DNA of 25,736 nt from Methyloceanibacter sp. Its GTDB lineage: Bacteria; Pseudomonadota; Alphaproteobacteria; Rhizobiales; Methyloligellaceae. The DNA lies in assembly GCA_016649675.1 (NCBI GenBank), contig JAENXG010000009.1, positions 1-25,736 on the forward strand, given 5' to 3'. How positions within the stretch are numbered: the first letter of the stretch is position 1; each line of letters starts with the position of its first letter. This document shows, piece by piece, positions 1 to 7,303 of the stretch. Below the pieces are notes generated by a model. That model was not told where the DNA came from, made no database searches, and worked only from the letters and a program-made list of their open reading frames with translations. The position numbers and the translations under genes were made by a program.

Positions 1-31
1 GCTCGTAAGTTTAACTGCCAAGCCGCTCTCG

Positions 32-55
32 AGGCCCGGTGCCAGCCGGGCCTTT
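32..55 (+). terminator. GC-rich hairpin with short T-run, possible terminator
   Basis: An 8-bp perfect stem (AGGCCCGG paired with CCGGGCCT) encloses a 6-base loop and is followed by TTT. It could end a plus-strand transcript entering from the left, or act as a bidirectional hairpin after the minus-strand AlpA-like gene that stops at 62. The T-run is short, so the call is tentative. Confidence 0.4.
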
Positions 56-61
56 CGGCTA

Positions 62-274
62 TCAGGAGGCCATCGCATGAGGCGCCTCCTCGAGGGCTCG
101 CTCCCAAGCGCTGAGATCGCTCAAGCGCCAGAATCGGCGGCCATTAATGCGGATAGGCTTCGGGAAGCCGCAGTCTCCGTCGTGCTCTCTTCGCCAAAGC
201 CACATGTCGCTAGCATTGCCATAGCGCTCTCGCACTTGGCGCGCTGCGAGGAAAATTTCCGGTTGCTCTATCAT
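62..274 (-). CDS. AlpA-like helix-turn-helix excisionase/regulator
   Basis: This 70-residue protein resembles the AlpA/MerR-type winged-helix regulators found in prophages and integrated islands, where they act as excisionases or activators of excision. The support is the order of a short N-terminal helix-turn-helix (ARQVRERYG, then the WLWRRE segment) and the FPKPIRINGRRFWRLSDLSAWE block, which matches the AlpA wing and 'F-P-x-P-x-x-x-x-x-R-x-W' pattern. I place the start at ATG 274; a GTG three bases upstream (277) is also possible. AGAGGA lies 7 bases before the ATG. It is the last of three minus-strand genes after the integrase, as expected of an integrase/excisionase module. The DNA target cannot be read from the sequence. 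Confidence 0.7.
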   Translation of the reverse strand: MIEQPEIFLAARQVRERYGNASDMWLWRREHDGDCGFPKPIRINGRRFWRLSDLSAWERALEEAPHAMAS

Positions 275-350
275 CACTAGTCCTCTTCGCGATAACGAAG
301 TCGGACATGTACCTACCTGTGATGGAGAATGCCCGGGTTTGATCGAGACA

Positions 351-1124
351 TCAGGCCTTGTTTTTGAAACCCGAACGCCTCGCTACCGCGATAGCACTTG
401 GAAGCGCGCTGTCAGCGTACGGCAGTTTGCACTTCTTCTTGCCGTGCTCGTCTTCGGGAAGAGTCTCTTGCAATTCTTTCACAAGAGCAACGAAGCCATA
501 CTTGCCCTCGGCATCTTTGCGAGCCGCAAAGGGAAGACTGTTGCGTTTCATGATTCCGGTGAGTAGCCGAATCCAGCGGTTCCAAGCCTGATTGTTCTTA
601 AAGCCGACATTTTCGGCTGTAACTTCGTTGAGCGCCGTCTCGCATGAAACTTCAAAAGACGTCAGCAGTCCTGTCAGCCAATGAAAGAGCTCGAAATTGC
701 CGTGACACGGCAATTCTAAAATAGCGTCAAGATCCAAGTTTACGGTGGAGGGGATTTCATCGGTAGGATCTGACGCGCCAGCGGTGATTGGGAATCGAGA
801 ATCTGCAAAATTTTTGCGGACAAGATGCTTGGCGTAGTAGGCAGCCCCCGATGTGCCGCGCGCGCGCAGCGCGAGTTGAAAACTCCTCGCCGTTCGCTGG
901 TACGTTTTAATGAGTTTTCTGCTCGTCGAAACAGGCTCCGCATTCCGTTCGAATTCCTCCCAATAAAGAAAATTCTCTGTGGCTTCGACTACGGATGCGC
1001 GCACCTCTTCCGATAGTTGCTTGCCATACCCATTTTCGATCCGTTGCCACTCTGCCTCTTTGATAACGAGAATGTGCTTTCCGGCGGCCGAAGCGATGGG
1101 GAGCTTTTGAGAATGTCTGGCCAC
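351..1124 (-). CDS. hypothetical protein, integrase-linked, 257 aa
   Basis: I do not recognise a family. The protein is 257 residues, soluble and charged, without a signal peptide or membrane segment. Its N-terminal third is predicted mostly helical (residues 25-90, rich in Glu and Arg). The middle holds an acidic stretch, and the C-terminal third is rich in Lys and Arg. It starts with GTG at 1124, and an AGAGG motif lies 5 bases upstream. The integrase stop at 1141 is only 16 bases away, so the two are probably cotranscribed. Codon use is AT-richer than in the cobalamin genes, with many AAA, TTT and GAA codons, which fits an imported segment. It could be a replication- or immunity-related cargo gene of the element, but nothing in the sequence shows this. 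Confidence 0.65.
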   Translation of the reverse strand: MARHSQKLPIASAAGKHILVIKEAEWQRIENGYGKQLSEEVRASVVEATENFLYWEEFERNAEPVSTSRKLIKTYQRTARSFQLALRARGTSGAAYYAKHLVRKNFADSRFPITAGASDPTDEIPSTVNLDLDAILELPCHGNFELFHWLTGLLTSFEVSCETALNEVTAENVGFKNNQAWNRWIRLLTGIMKRNSLPFAARKDAEGKYGFVALVKELQETLPEDEHGKKKCKLPYADSALPSAIAVARRSGFKNKA

Positions 1125-1140
1125 TCGCGCCTCTGAATAT

Positions 1141-2295
1141 TTAACTACGAGTCAAGGCAATCACATGGGTGCCCCACGCCTCTAGGGCTGCTCGCTTCTC
1201 GTCGGCATAGTCATGCCGCTGATAAATTCCCACGACGCCAGCGCGAGAGCCAGCAGTGTGACCCAATATAGCCTCCGTTACCTGCAACGGCGTCTTGAGC
1301 CTCTGCAAGCCCGTAGCCGTCGTACGGCGCAAATCATGGATACGCCATGGCGCGATGCCTAAGAGATCATCCAGGCGAGCCTTTGTCCGCGGCCAACCCG
1401 AGATCGGCTTATTGCCGTCGATGGTGAGGACGAAAGGGCTACCAGCAACCCGCGGCATAGCTTCGATGATGGCACGCGCCGGCATCGATAGCGGGATGAC
1501 GTGAGGGGCGCCATTTTTGGTGCGAGCGCCGTTCAACTCAATGTCGGCGGCCTTGACCTCTAACCATCGAAGCTGACCAATCTCCTCGCGCCGCGCGCCG
1601 GTCAAGATCAGGAGGCGGATGGCGTTGCCGAACTGCCAGGAAATCTCGCCCGCGGCATTCCACACCGCGGCGAGCTCTTCGTCGGACAGTACGCGGTCGC
1701 GCTTCGTCTCTGAACCGGGCTTTGGCAAATTGGCAAGCGGGTTCGTTTCGATAATGCCGCGGCCAACCGACCAGACGAAGAGGCGGTGAAGGTGCGCTTG
1801 GACACGCCGGGCAGTTACGACTGCGCCACGGTCGACGATGGCGTCGATGACGTCGAGAACGTCTCGCCGGCCGATGTCGCCTATTGCTCGGTGCTCCCAA
1901 GCCGGCAGCACGTTGACGTCGATCAGGCGGGCCACAATGCGCCTGGACCGGTTCTTCGCCTGGTCTCGCAGGATCCACTGTCCGGCGACATTCTTGAAGT
2001 CGGTGGGCGCCTTTTCTCGCTTGCCCACTCGGGAGGGGTCGCGGCCCGATTGCGACTCTGTGCGGGCCTCGCGCCAAGCCTGACGGGCGTCCGCTAGGGA
2101 TAAGGCCGGGTAGGTACCGAGCGTCATGCGGCGAAGCCGTTTGCCAATCCTGTAGAAGTAGGTCCACGCCTTGCGGCCGCCGTACGAGACGCGCAGCGCG
2201 AGGCCGGGGAACCCTTGATCGAAGATGTCGATCTGTCCCGAGATAGGCGGCTCGATTCGCTTAACGGCGGCATCCGTGAGAGCACGTTTTGGCAA
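1141..2295 (-). CDS. tyrosine-type site-specific integrase (DUF4102/P4-like)
   Basis: This 384-residue tyrosine recombinase would catalyse integration and excision of the adjacent island. Residues 1-85 form the DUF4102-type arm-binding domain (LTDAAVKRIEPP, then the GLALRVSYGGRKAW block). Residues about 95-185 form the SAM-like core-binding domain. The catalytic domain carries the expected set: Arg235 in LTGARREEI, Lys260, His320-x-x-Arg323 in IHDLRR, His346 in ILGHT and the nucleophile Tyr358 in GIYQRH. The length is typical for the family, and no catalytic residue is missing. The start is TTG at 2295; no better in-frame start is visible upstream. The 257-residue gene and the AlpA-like gene follow in the same direction, so the element most likely extends to the left, with its attachment site right of 2295. 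Confidence 0.93.
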   Translation of the reverse strand: MPKRALTDAAVKRIEPPISGQIDIFDQGFPGLALRVSYGGRKAWTYFYRIGKRLRRMTLGTYPALSLADARQAWREARTESQSGRDPSRVGKREKAPTDFKNVAGQWILRDQAKNRSRRIVARLIDVNVLPAWEHRAIGDIGRRDVLDVIDAIVDRGAVVTARRVQAHLHRLFVWSVGRGIIETNPLANLPKPGSETKRDRVLSDEELAAVWNAAGEISWQFGNAIRLLILTGARREEIGQLRWLEVKAADIELNGARTKNGAPHVIPLSMPARAIIEAMPRVAGSPFVLTIDGNKPISGWPRTKARLDDLLGIAPWRIHDLRRTTATGLQRLKTPLQVTEAILGHTAGSRAGVVGIYQRHDYADEKRAALEAWGTHVIALTRS

Positions 2296-2310
2296 GTCAC
2301 CGACCCCGAA

Positions 2311-2373
2311 AGGTAACCGTAGGTAACTAAGCCGATAGGTTTTGAGCCGTTACCTAAGGTTATGCTAGGTTAC
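2311..2373. repeat. AGGTAAC direct and inverted repeats upstream of integrase
   Basis: AGGTAAC occurs at 2311-2317 and 2321-2327 with a 10-base period, and is mirrored by GTTACCT at 2349-2355. TAGGTAAC (2320-2327) and GTTACCTA (2349-2356) make an 8-bp inverted repeat, and a variant AGGTTAC lies at 2367-2373. The helical-turn spacing directly before the integrase start suggests protein binding, either integrase/excisionase arm sites or an autoregulatory operator. Which protein binds is inference. Confidence 0.5.
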
Positions 2374-2581
2374 ACTCTCTGAGGGGGAAGGCAAGGGACT
2401 CAAGTCTTTCATGCACGGATTGAGTGATGATCCGTTACAGCCTGATATCCTAGGGCCAATAACTCAAGGTCATAATCCGCGGTCGCCGGTTTCCGGAACC
2501 TGGATGCTCACCTCTGGTGAGGTCTAGCGTCCGTTAAGCGACGCCAGTCTTGGCGGTCCTTGGCGGGACCGCGGTTGACGT
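2374..2581. other. gene-free interval between integrase control region and terminator
   Basis: No convincing coding sequence lies here. Visible elements are a CGGAT...ATCCG imperfect hairpin near 2415-2433, a perfect 6-bp hairpin with a 3-base loop at 2507-2521 (CTCACC/GGTGAG), and two copies of CTTGGCGG at 2549-2556 and 2559-2566, again 10 bases apart. The interval ends at a strong plus-strand terminator. It may hold the attachment junction of the island or an unannotated small RNA; neither can be proved from the sequence. Confidence 0.4.
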
Positions 2582-2620
2582 AGAAGGGCTGCCCCAGGCC
2601 GGGGCGGCCCTTCTTTTTTT
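2582..2620 (+). terminator. strong rho-independent terminator
   Basis: AGAAGGGC (2582-2589) pairs with GCCCTTCT (2607-2614), and GCCCC (2591-2595) pairs with GGGGC (2601-2605). These are joined by a T-G wobble, giving a 14-bp stem with a 5-base loop. An unbroken run of T ends at 2620. The T-run is only on the plus-strand side, so it terminates rightward transcription. No plus-strand gene is visible upstream. Confidence 0.88.
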
Positions 2621-2699
2621 GGCCGAAATCCAAGGTCCTCGCCGCCGCACCCAGCTTCATTGAAACATTTTTCAGACACTTGGCCGCACTTTAGGGGCC

Positions 2700-3476
2700 A
2701 TGGGGGCACGGGTCGCGTATCTCGCCGCCGGCATTGCTGTTGCCGCATGTCTTGGGGCGCTCGTCGGTTGCGGGGGCGGAGGAACCTTCAATTCCGGCCA
2801 GCGCGCGCCTTGGCGTGCGAAGACCGAAGAGGCCTGCCTGGCGAGCGGGGCGGTCCAGGGTTCCGCCTATGTGCAGCCTATGGAAGCGATCGATGGTCCC
2901 GGGGTCTGCGGGCTGGAGCGGCCACTCCGTGTCTCAGGCCTGCTGGGAGGCGGTGTCGGCGTCACGCCGTCAGCGACCATCGGCTGTCCGCTCACGGCAG
3001 CACTCGACCGCTGGCTCAAGACCTCGGTGCAGCCTGCGGCCGCCCGCTATTTCCGCAGCCGCGTGGTCGAAATCCGGCAGATTGCCTCCTATAGCTGCCG
3101 AGGCCGCAACGGCAACAATTTCGGGCAAATCTCGGAGCATGCCTTCGGCAACGCACTCGACATCGCGGCCTTTCGCTTGGCCAACGGCGAGGACATCGTC
3201 GTGGTCAACGCCTGGGGCCGGGGCAGCCCACGCGAGCGGGCCTTCCTTCAGGAGGCGTTCGCCGGGGCCTGTGGGGAGTTCTACACCGTGCTGGGGCCCG
3301 GCAGCGACCGCTTCCACTACAACCATATCCATGTCGACCTGCTCGCCAACAACGTCTCTCGCGGGCGCCATTACTGCCGGCCGCAGCCGGGAATTCCGGT
3401 GGCGGAAGCCGGGGCCGACCCGAAAAGCACCGCCGCCGTCACGCCGCTGTCCTTTGTCGGCCCGGGCGCGGACTGA
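2700..3476 (+). CDS. extensin-like C-terminal domain lipoprotein
   Basis: This 258-residue protein begins with a lipoprotein signal peptide: Arg4, a hydrophobic stretch at residues 5-23, and the lipobox L-V-G-C with Cys24 as the lipidation site. It is therefore likely anchored in the inner or outer membrane and faces the periplasm. Residues about 45-230 match the extensin-like C-terminal family (PF06904), which is common in Alphaproteobacteria. The family resembles D,D-/L,D-peptidases of the LAS type. Likely metal ligands are visible: His147 and Asp154 in SEHAFGNALDIAAF, and the His206/His209/His211 cluster in FHYNHIHVD. A peptidoglycan-related activity is inferred from fold similarity and is not established. 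Several cysteines (46, 70, 96, 133, 191, 226) could form disulfides. It starts with ATG at 2700 after AGGGGCC. It has no evident link to cobalamin synthesis. Confidence 0.88.
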   Translation: MGARVAYLAAGIAVAACLGALVGCGGGGTFNSGQRAPWRAKTEEACLASGAVQGSAYVQPMEAIDGPGVCGLERPLRVSGLLGGGVGVTPSATIGCPLTAALDRWLKTSVQPAAARYFRSRVVEIRQIASYSCRGRNGNNFGQISEHAFGNALDIAAFRLANGEDIVVVNAWGRGSPRERAFLQEAFAGACGEFYTVLGPGSDRFHYNHIHVDLLANNVSRGRHYCRPQPGIPVAEAGADPKSTAAVTPLSFVGPGAD

Positions 3477-3623
3477 AAAGACCCATACTGTGGCAGGTTA
3501 GCAACGCTCAGCGGTTCAAGACCAAGTATGATCATTCGAGTCGGGGGGAATCGCACCAACAGAGCGCGAACAAGGCGTGACCGCAGCCATGAGCCTTTGG
3601 GCTAGGTAGATTGGAGGGGCGCG

Positions 3624-3845
3624 ATGGCAGCAGAATCATTGGTGCAGATGCTGGAAGAGATTGCCGTCGGCCTCAAGGCCGGGGACGAGGAGATCTATGG
3701 CTGGTTGCGCGAGCAGCTCAAGGAGTGCGGCGCAAGCGAGATCTCCGTCGAACTGGCCATGGGGGTGATCGCAAAGCTCTTGCCTGAAGAAGCGCAAGGG
3801 AATCTCGAGGCGGCCCAACAGCACGCTCGCCGCTGGGCTCACTAG
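3624..3845 (+). CDS. small acidic hypothetical protein, 73 aa
   Basis: I do not recognise a family. The protein is 73 residues, acidic, and predicted almost entirely helical, with leucine- and glutamate-rich amphipathic stretches (residues 4-20, 23-33, 39-55). It has no signal peptide and no membrane segment. The start is well supported: GGAGG lies about 6 bases before ATG 3624. The gene stands alone between the extensin-like gene and convergent cobC, whose stop is 22 bases beyond its own. Codon use is like that of neighbouring chromosomal genes, so it is probably real. The 147-base gap before it holds no other gene that I can support. Confidence 0.6.
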   Translation: MAAESLVQMLEEIAVGLKAGDEEIYGWLREQLKECGASEISVELAMGVIAKLLPEEAQGNLEAAQQHARRWAH

Positions 3846-3867
3846 TCCCTGCGACTCCGCTTCAGGA

Positions 3868-4884
3868 CTAGCCGCGAGACTTAAGCGCCGAGCGAAGACG
3901 CTGCCATTCAGGCTCGCCGCCGGGAAGGCCGAAGCGCAGCCATGTAGGCTGCTCGGCGAAACGCCGCACGAGGATGCCTTTTTGCCCGAGATGCTGGAAC
4001 AGCGTCTCTGCCTCAGCCGTCCGCACCAGCCGGAACAGCGTCGTGCCGCCGATGACCTCAAGTCCGGCCTGGGCGAGTAGCACCTCGAGCTTCAATGCGG
4101 CCTCGGCAAGCGAGGCGCGGGTCGCTTCCCGCCATGCAGCGTCGTCCAGAGCCTTTCTGCCGATGGTAAGCGCGGCTCCCGAAACCGGCCAGGGGCCGAG
4201 CGCTGCGGCAAGCCGCGTTGCGATCGGCGGGCTGGCGAGGGCAAAGCTCAGCCTCAAGCCCGCCAGCCCGTAGAACTTGCCGAAGGAGCGGAGCACCACG
4301 ATGTTGTCGTGCTCGACGTGATCGGCAAGGCTTGCGCCGTCAGCGCCCACATCCATGAAGGCCTCGTCGACAACGAGCAGTCCGCCCCGCCGCCGCAGGC
4401 GATCCGCGACCACGAGCAGTGCGTCCTTGGCGATGGTCCGCCCATCGGGATTGTTAGGATTGACGACGATGGCGAGGCGGGCATCGGCGAGCTGCGCGAC
4501 ATCGGCGACCTTGACGGCATTGTGGCCGGCAAGCTCCGCCACGCGCGCGTGCTCGGCGTAAGTCGGAGCGAGCACCGCCGCGCGGCCGCGCGCCAGGAGG
4601 GAGGCCACTTGCGCCATCAGAATCTGCGAGCCCGGCCCTGCCACAACATGGGCGGCGGACGGCGCGCCATAGGCCTTGGCTGCGATCTCGGTGAGCTCGG
4701 CGAGAGACGCCGGCTCCGGCAGGCGGGCAAAGAGATCGGCCGAAAGTTGCGGCACCGGGTAGGGATGGGGATTGATCCCGGTCGACAGGTCGAGGAAAGG
4801 TTCAGGCGCGCCGGGGAACAAGTCCCGCGCGGCGCCAAGATCGCCGCCATGGTTGAGTGGCGCGAGCTCTCCAGGGAGGATCAT
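3868..4884 (-). CDS. cobC: threonine-phosphate decarboxylase (CobC type)
   Basis: This PLP-dependent fold-type I enzyme belongs to the histidinol-phosphate aminotransferase-like branch. It decarboxylates L-threonine O-3-phosphate to (R)-1-amino-2-propanol O-2-phosphate, the linker of the nucleotide loop. Visible hallmarks are LNHGGDL near the N-terminus, the DLSTGINPHPYP block, VNPNNPDGR, the VVDEAFMD aspartate region, and RSFGKFYGLAGLRL carrying the PLP lysine (Lys203 with the start used here). The length of 338 residues is normal. I choose ATG 4884, which has AAGG five bases upstream; a GTG at 4899 would add five residues but has a poorly spaced ribosome site. The ATG overlaps the divergent cobD ATG in a shared CATG. 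The product is the substrate used with CobD. Confidence 0.92.
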   Translation of the reverse strand: MILPGELAPLNHGGDLGAARDLFPGAPEPFLDLSTGINPHPYPVPQLSADLFARLPEPASLAELTEIAAKAYGAPSAAHVVAGPGSQILMAQVASLLARGRAAVLAPTYAEHARVAELAGHNAVKVADVAQLADARLAIVVNPNNPDGRTIAKDALLVVADRLRRRGGLLVVDEAFMDVGADGASLADHVEHDNIVVLRSFGKFYGLAGLRLSFALASPPIATRLAAALGPWPVSGAALTIGRKALDDAAWREATRASLAEAALKLEVLLAQAGLEVIGGTTLFRLVRTAEAETLFQHLGQKGILVRRFAEQPTWLRFGLPGGEPEWQRLRSALKSRG

Positions 4885-5848
4885 GTCCGCCTTACTCACT
4901 CTCCTCGCACTTCTGTTCGAGGTGATGTTCGGTTATCCGGATCGGCTCGCGCGCGCAATCGGTCATCCGGTGACGTGGATGGGCGCGCTCATCGATGCGC
5001 TCGACCGCGGGTTCAACCGCGAAGACGCGCCAGCTTTGCGGCGCAAGGCGGCAGGGGTTGTCTCCCCTCTCATCCTTATCGTCATTGTCGGCGGCGCTGC
5101 ATTCCTCATCGCGCATAGCCTGTTGCTCCTCCCGTTCGGCGTCATCCCCCTCGCCGTTTTCGCCAGCACCCTGCTCGCCCAGCGCAGCCTTTACGCCCAT
5201 GTCGAGCATGTCGCTGCGGCACTTGAAAGTAGCGGGCTCGAGGCCGGCCGCGAGGCAGTATCGCATATCGTCGGCCGCGATACCGAGGACCTCGACGAGG
5301 CGGGCGTCGCACGCGCGGCAATAGAGAGTCTTGCCGAGAATTTCTCCGATGGTGTGGTGGCCCCGGCCTTGTGGATGGTCGTTGGCGGGCTTCCGGGCGC
5401 GGCGGTCTACAAGGCCATCAATACGGCAGACAGCATGATCGGTCATCGCACGTCCCGCCACGAGGATTTCGGCTGGGCCTCGGCGCGGCTCGACGATCTC
5501 GTCAATCTGCCCGCCTCGCGACTTACGGCGCTGCTCATCATCGCCGCCGCCTATCTCACGCCAGGTGCTTTCGCGTCCCGCGCCTTCGGGGCGGTGATGC
5601 GCGATGCCTCTCGCCACCGCTCGCCGAACGCGGGCTACCCCGAAGCGGCGGTGGCCGGCGCGCTCGGCCTCGCTCTCGCCGGTCCCCGCTTCTATGACGG
5701 CACGCTGGTCGACGATGTGTGGATGGGCGATGGACGGTATGGGGCAACGGCCGACGATATCCGGGCGGCGCTTGCACTGTACAAGCGTGCCGACGCGCTC
5801 CTGATCGGCGTGGTGGCGCTGTTGGCGCTGATCGCGATCGCTATCTAG
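4883..5848 (+). CDS. cobD: adenosylcobinamide-phosphate synthase (CobD/CbiB)
   Basis: This 321-residue integral membrane protein attaches the aminopropanol phosphate linker to the f-propionate of adenosylcobyric acid. The CbiB family pattern is clear: FGYPDRLARAIGHPVTWMGALI near the N-terminus, hydrophobic helices around residues 55-100, GRDTEDLDEAGVARAAIESLAENFSDG cut into the typical catalytic-loop motifs (E-S-L-A-E-N, S-D-G), KAINTADSMIGHR, and a C-terminal hydrophobic helix (LLIGVVALLALIAIAI). The start at 4883 has an excellent ribosome site (AGGGAGGA). A longer reading from 4772 would run into cobC and lacks support. The stop overlaps the convergent cobQ stop by 8 bases. CobC, on the other strand, supplies its substrate. 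Confidence 0.93.
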   Translation: MSALLTLLALLFEVMFGYPDRLARAIGHPVTWMGALIDALDRGFNREDAPALRRKAAGVVSPLILIVIVGGAAFLIAHSLLLLPFGVIPLAVFASTLLAQRSLYAHVEHVAAALESSGLEAGREAVSHIVGRDTEDLDEAGVARAAIESLAENFSDGVVAPALWMVVGGLPGAAVYKAINTADSMIGHRTSRHEDFGWASARLDDLVNLPASRLTALLIIAAAYLTPGAFASRAFGAVMRDASRHRSPNAGYPEAAVAGALGLALAGPRFYDGTLVDDVWMGDGRYGATADDIRAALALYKRADALLIGVVALLALIAIAI

Positions 5849-7301
5849 AGAGCTCGAGAAGGCGGTCGACATCGATATGGGCTTCGAGATGGGCGGCGAG
5901 ACGGTCGAGCGTGTCTTCTATCGAGGCATCGTAAACGACGCCAGACTGGTCGCCGCCAAGCCGCGCCAGCCACGCGGAGCGTTGGGCGTCGTCGGCAAAG
6001 AGGCCGTGGATGTAAGTGCCGATCACGCGGCCGTCTGTAGAGATCGCGCCTTCGGCCACGCCACCGGCCAGGCGGGCGAAGGGCCGAACGCGGTCGGGCC
6101 CATCGGTCACGCCCATATGCATCTCGTAGCCGGTGAACGGGGCTTCATCGAATGTGGCGCCTCCGACTGGCTCGAGCCGCTTCTCCGCCGAAAGCGTGGT
6201 CTCCACGTCGAGCAGGCCGAGGCCTTGCGCCGAGCCGGTAGGCCCCTCGATGCCATTCGGATCGTGGATCGTGCGTCCGAGCATCTGATAGCCGCCGCAG
6301 AGCCCGAGCACTGCGCCGCCACGGCGCAGATGCGCCACGATGTCGATGTCGAAGCCGGCCTCGCGGAAGCTCGCGAGATCTGCGATCGTGGCCTTGGAGC
6401 CCGGCAGGATGATGAGGGCGGCGTCGCCGGGAAGAGCTGCGCCGGGGCGGACGCGCACTAACTCGACGGCGGGCTCGGCGTCGAGCGGGTCGAGATCGTC
6501 GAAATTGGCGATATGCGGCAGGATGGGGACCGCGATTTTCACCCGCGCATCGGGCTTCGCTGGCCGGGCGGCTTCGAGAGCCAGCGCATCCTCTGCCGGC
6601 AAGAGCCGCGCCCCGGGGAAGAAGGGAACGAGGCCGAGCGCCTCCCATTCCGTCGCAGCCGCGATCAAGGCCATGCCGTCAGCGAACAGCTTGGGGTCGC
6701 CGCGGAACTTGTTGATGAGGAAGCCACAGATGAGGGCAGCATCGCCGGCATCGATTACCGCCTTGGTGCCGACCAGGCTCGCGATCACCCCTCCACGGTC
6801 GATGTCGCCGATGAGCACGACCGGCACGCCCGCCGCGCGGGCAAAGCCCATATTAGCGATGTCGTTGGCGCGGAGATTGATCTCAGACGCGCTGCCGGCG
6901 CCCTCGACCAGCACGAGGTCGGCCTCACCCTTCAACCGCGCGAAGCTGTCCTGCACGAAGGCCATCAGCTCAGGCTTGATCTGCTGGAACTCGGCGGCCG
7001 TGGCGCGCCCATAGACGCGGCCTTGCACCACGATTTGCGCGCCGACCTCGCTTTGCGGCTTCAGCAGCACCGGATTCATGTGCACGCTCGGGGGCACGCG
7101 CGCGGCGCGCGCCTGCAGCGCCTGAGCCCGGCCGATCTCGCCGCCGTCCTCGGTCACGGCCGCATTGTTCGACATGTTCTGCGGCTTGAACGGCAGCACT
7201 TTCAGGCCGCGGAGGACGAGCGCACGGCAGAGCCCGGCCACGATCAGCGACTTGCCGACATCGGAGCCCGTGCCCTGGAACATGAGTGCGCGGGCGGCCA
7301 C
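5841..7301 (-). CDS. cobQ: cobyric acid synthase (CobQ)
   Basis: This glutamine-dependent amidotransferase adds four amide groups (b, d, e, g) to adenosylcobyrinic a,c-diamide, using ATP. Residues 7-18 carry the dethiobiotin-synthetase-like nucleotide-binding loop (MFQGTGSDVGKS). LPFKPQNMSNNA and DIDRGGVIAS are signature segments of the synthase half. The C-terminal class I glutaminase domain has the nucleophile Cys335 in GLCGGYQMLG and a matching His in THGLF. The length of 486 residues is standard. It starts with GTG at 7301, two bases after the cobO stop, so translation is probably coupled. It is the last gene of the leftward cobP-cobO-cobQ operon and ends in an 8-base overlap with convergent cobD. 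Confidence 0.95.
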   Translation of the reverse strand: MAARALMFQGTGSDVGKSLIVAGLCRALVLRGLKVLPFKPQNMSNNAAVTEDGGEIGRAQALQARAARVPPSVHMNPVLLKPQSEVGAQIVVQGRVYGRATAAEFQQIKPELMAFVQDSFARLKGEADLVLVEGAGSASEINLRANDIANMGFARAAGVPVVLIGDIDRGGVIASLVGTKAVIDAGDAALICGFLINKFRGDPKLFADGMALIAAATEWEALGLVPFFPGARLLPAEDALALEAARPAKPDARVKIAVPILPHIANFDDLDPLDAEPAVELVRVRPGAALPGDAALIILPGSKATIADLASFREAGFDIDIVAHLRRGGAVLGLCGGYQMLGRTIHDPNGIEGPTGSAQGLGLLDVETTLSAEKRLEPVGGATFDEAPFTGYEMHMGVTDGPDRVRPFARLAGGVAEGAISTDGRVIGTYIHGLFADDAQRSAWLARLGGDQSGVVYDASIEDTLDRLAAHLEAHIDVDRLLELSR

Positions 7302-7303
7302 GC

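Noticed and set aside
77..280. Plus-strand 67-residue frame opposite the AlpA-like gene
   Set aside because: The minus-strand frame has the AlpA signature and a good ribosome site; this one has neither.
2455..2512. tRNA-like fragment (GGTCATAATCC followed by GGTCGCCGGTT)
   Set aside because: The anticodon-loop-like and T-arm-like strings do not form proper stems, and no 3' CCA end follows, so I do not call a tRNA or tRNA remnant.
2524..2748. 74-residue minus-strand frame over the terminator
   Set aside because: It reads through a strong terminator stem and the start of the extensin-like gene, and its text is Arg/Pro/Gly-rich without structure.
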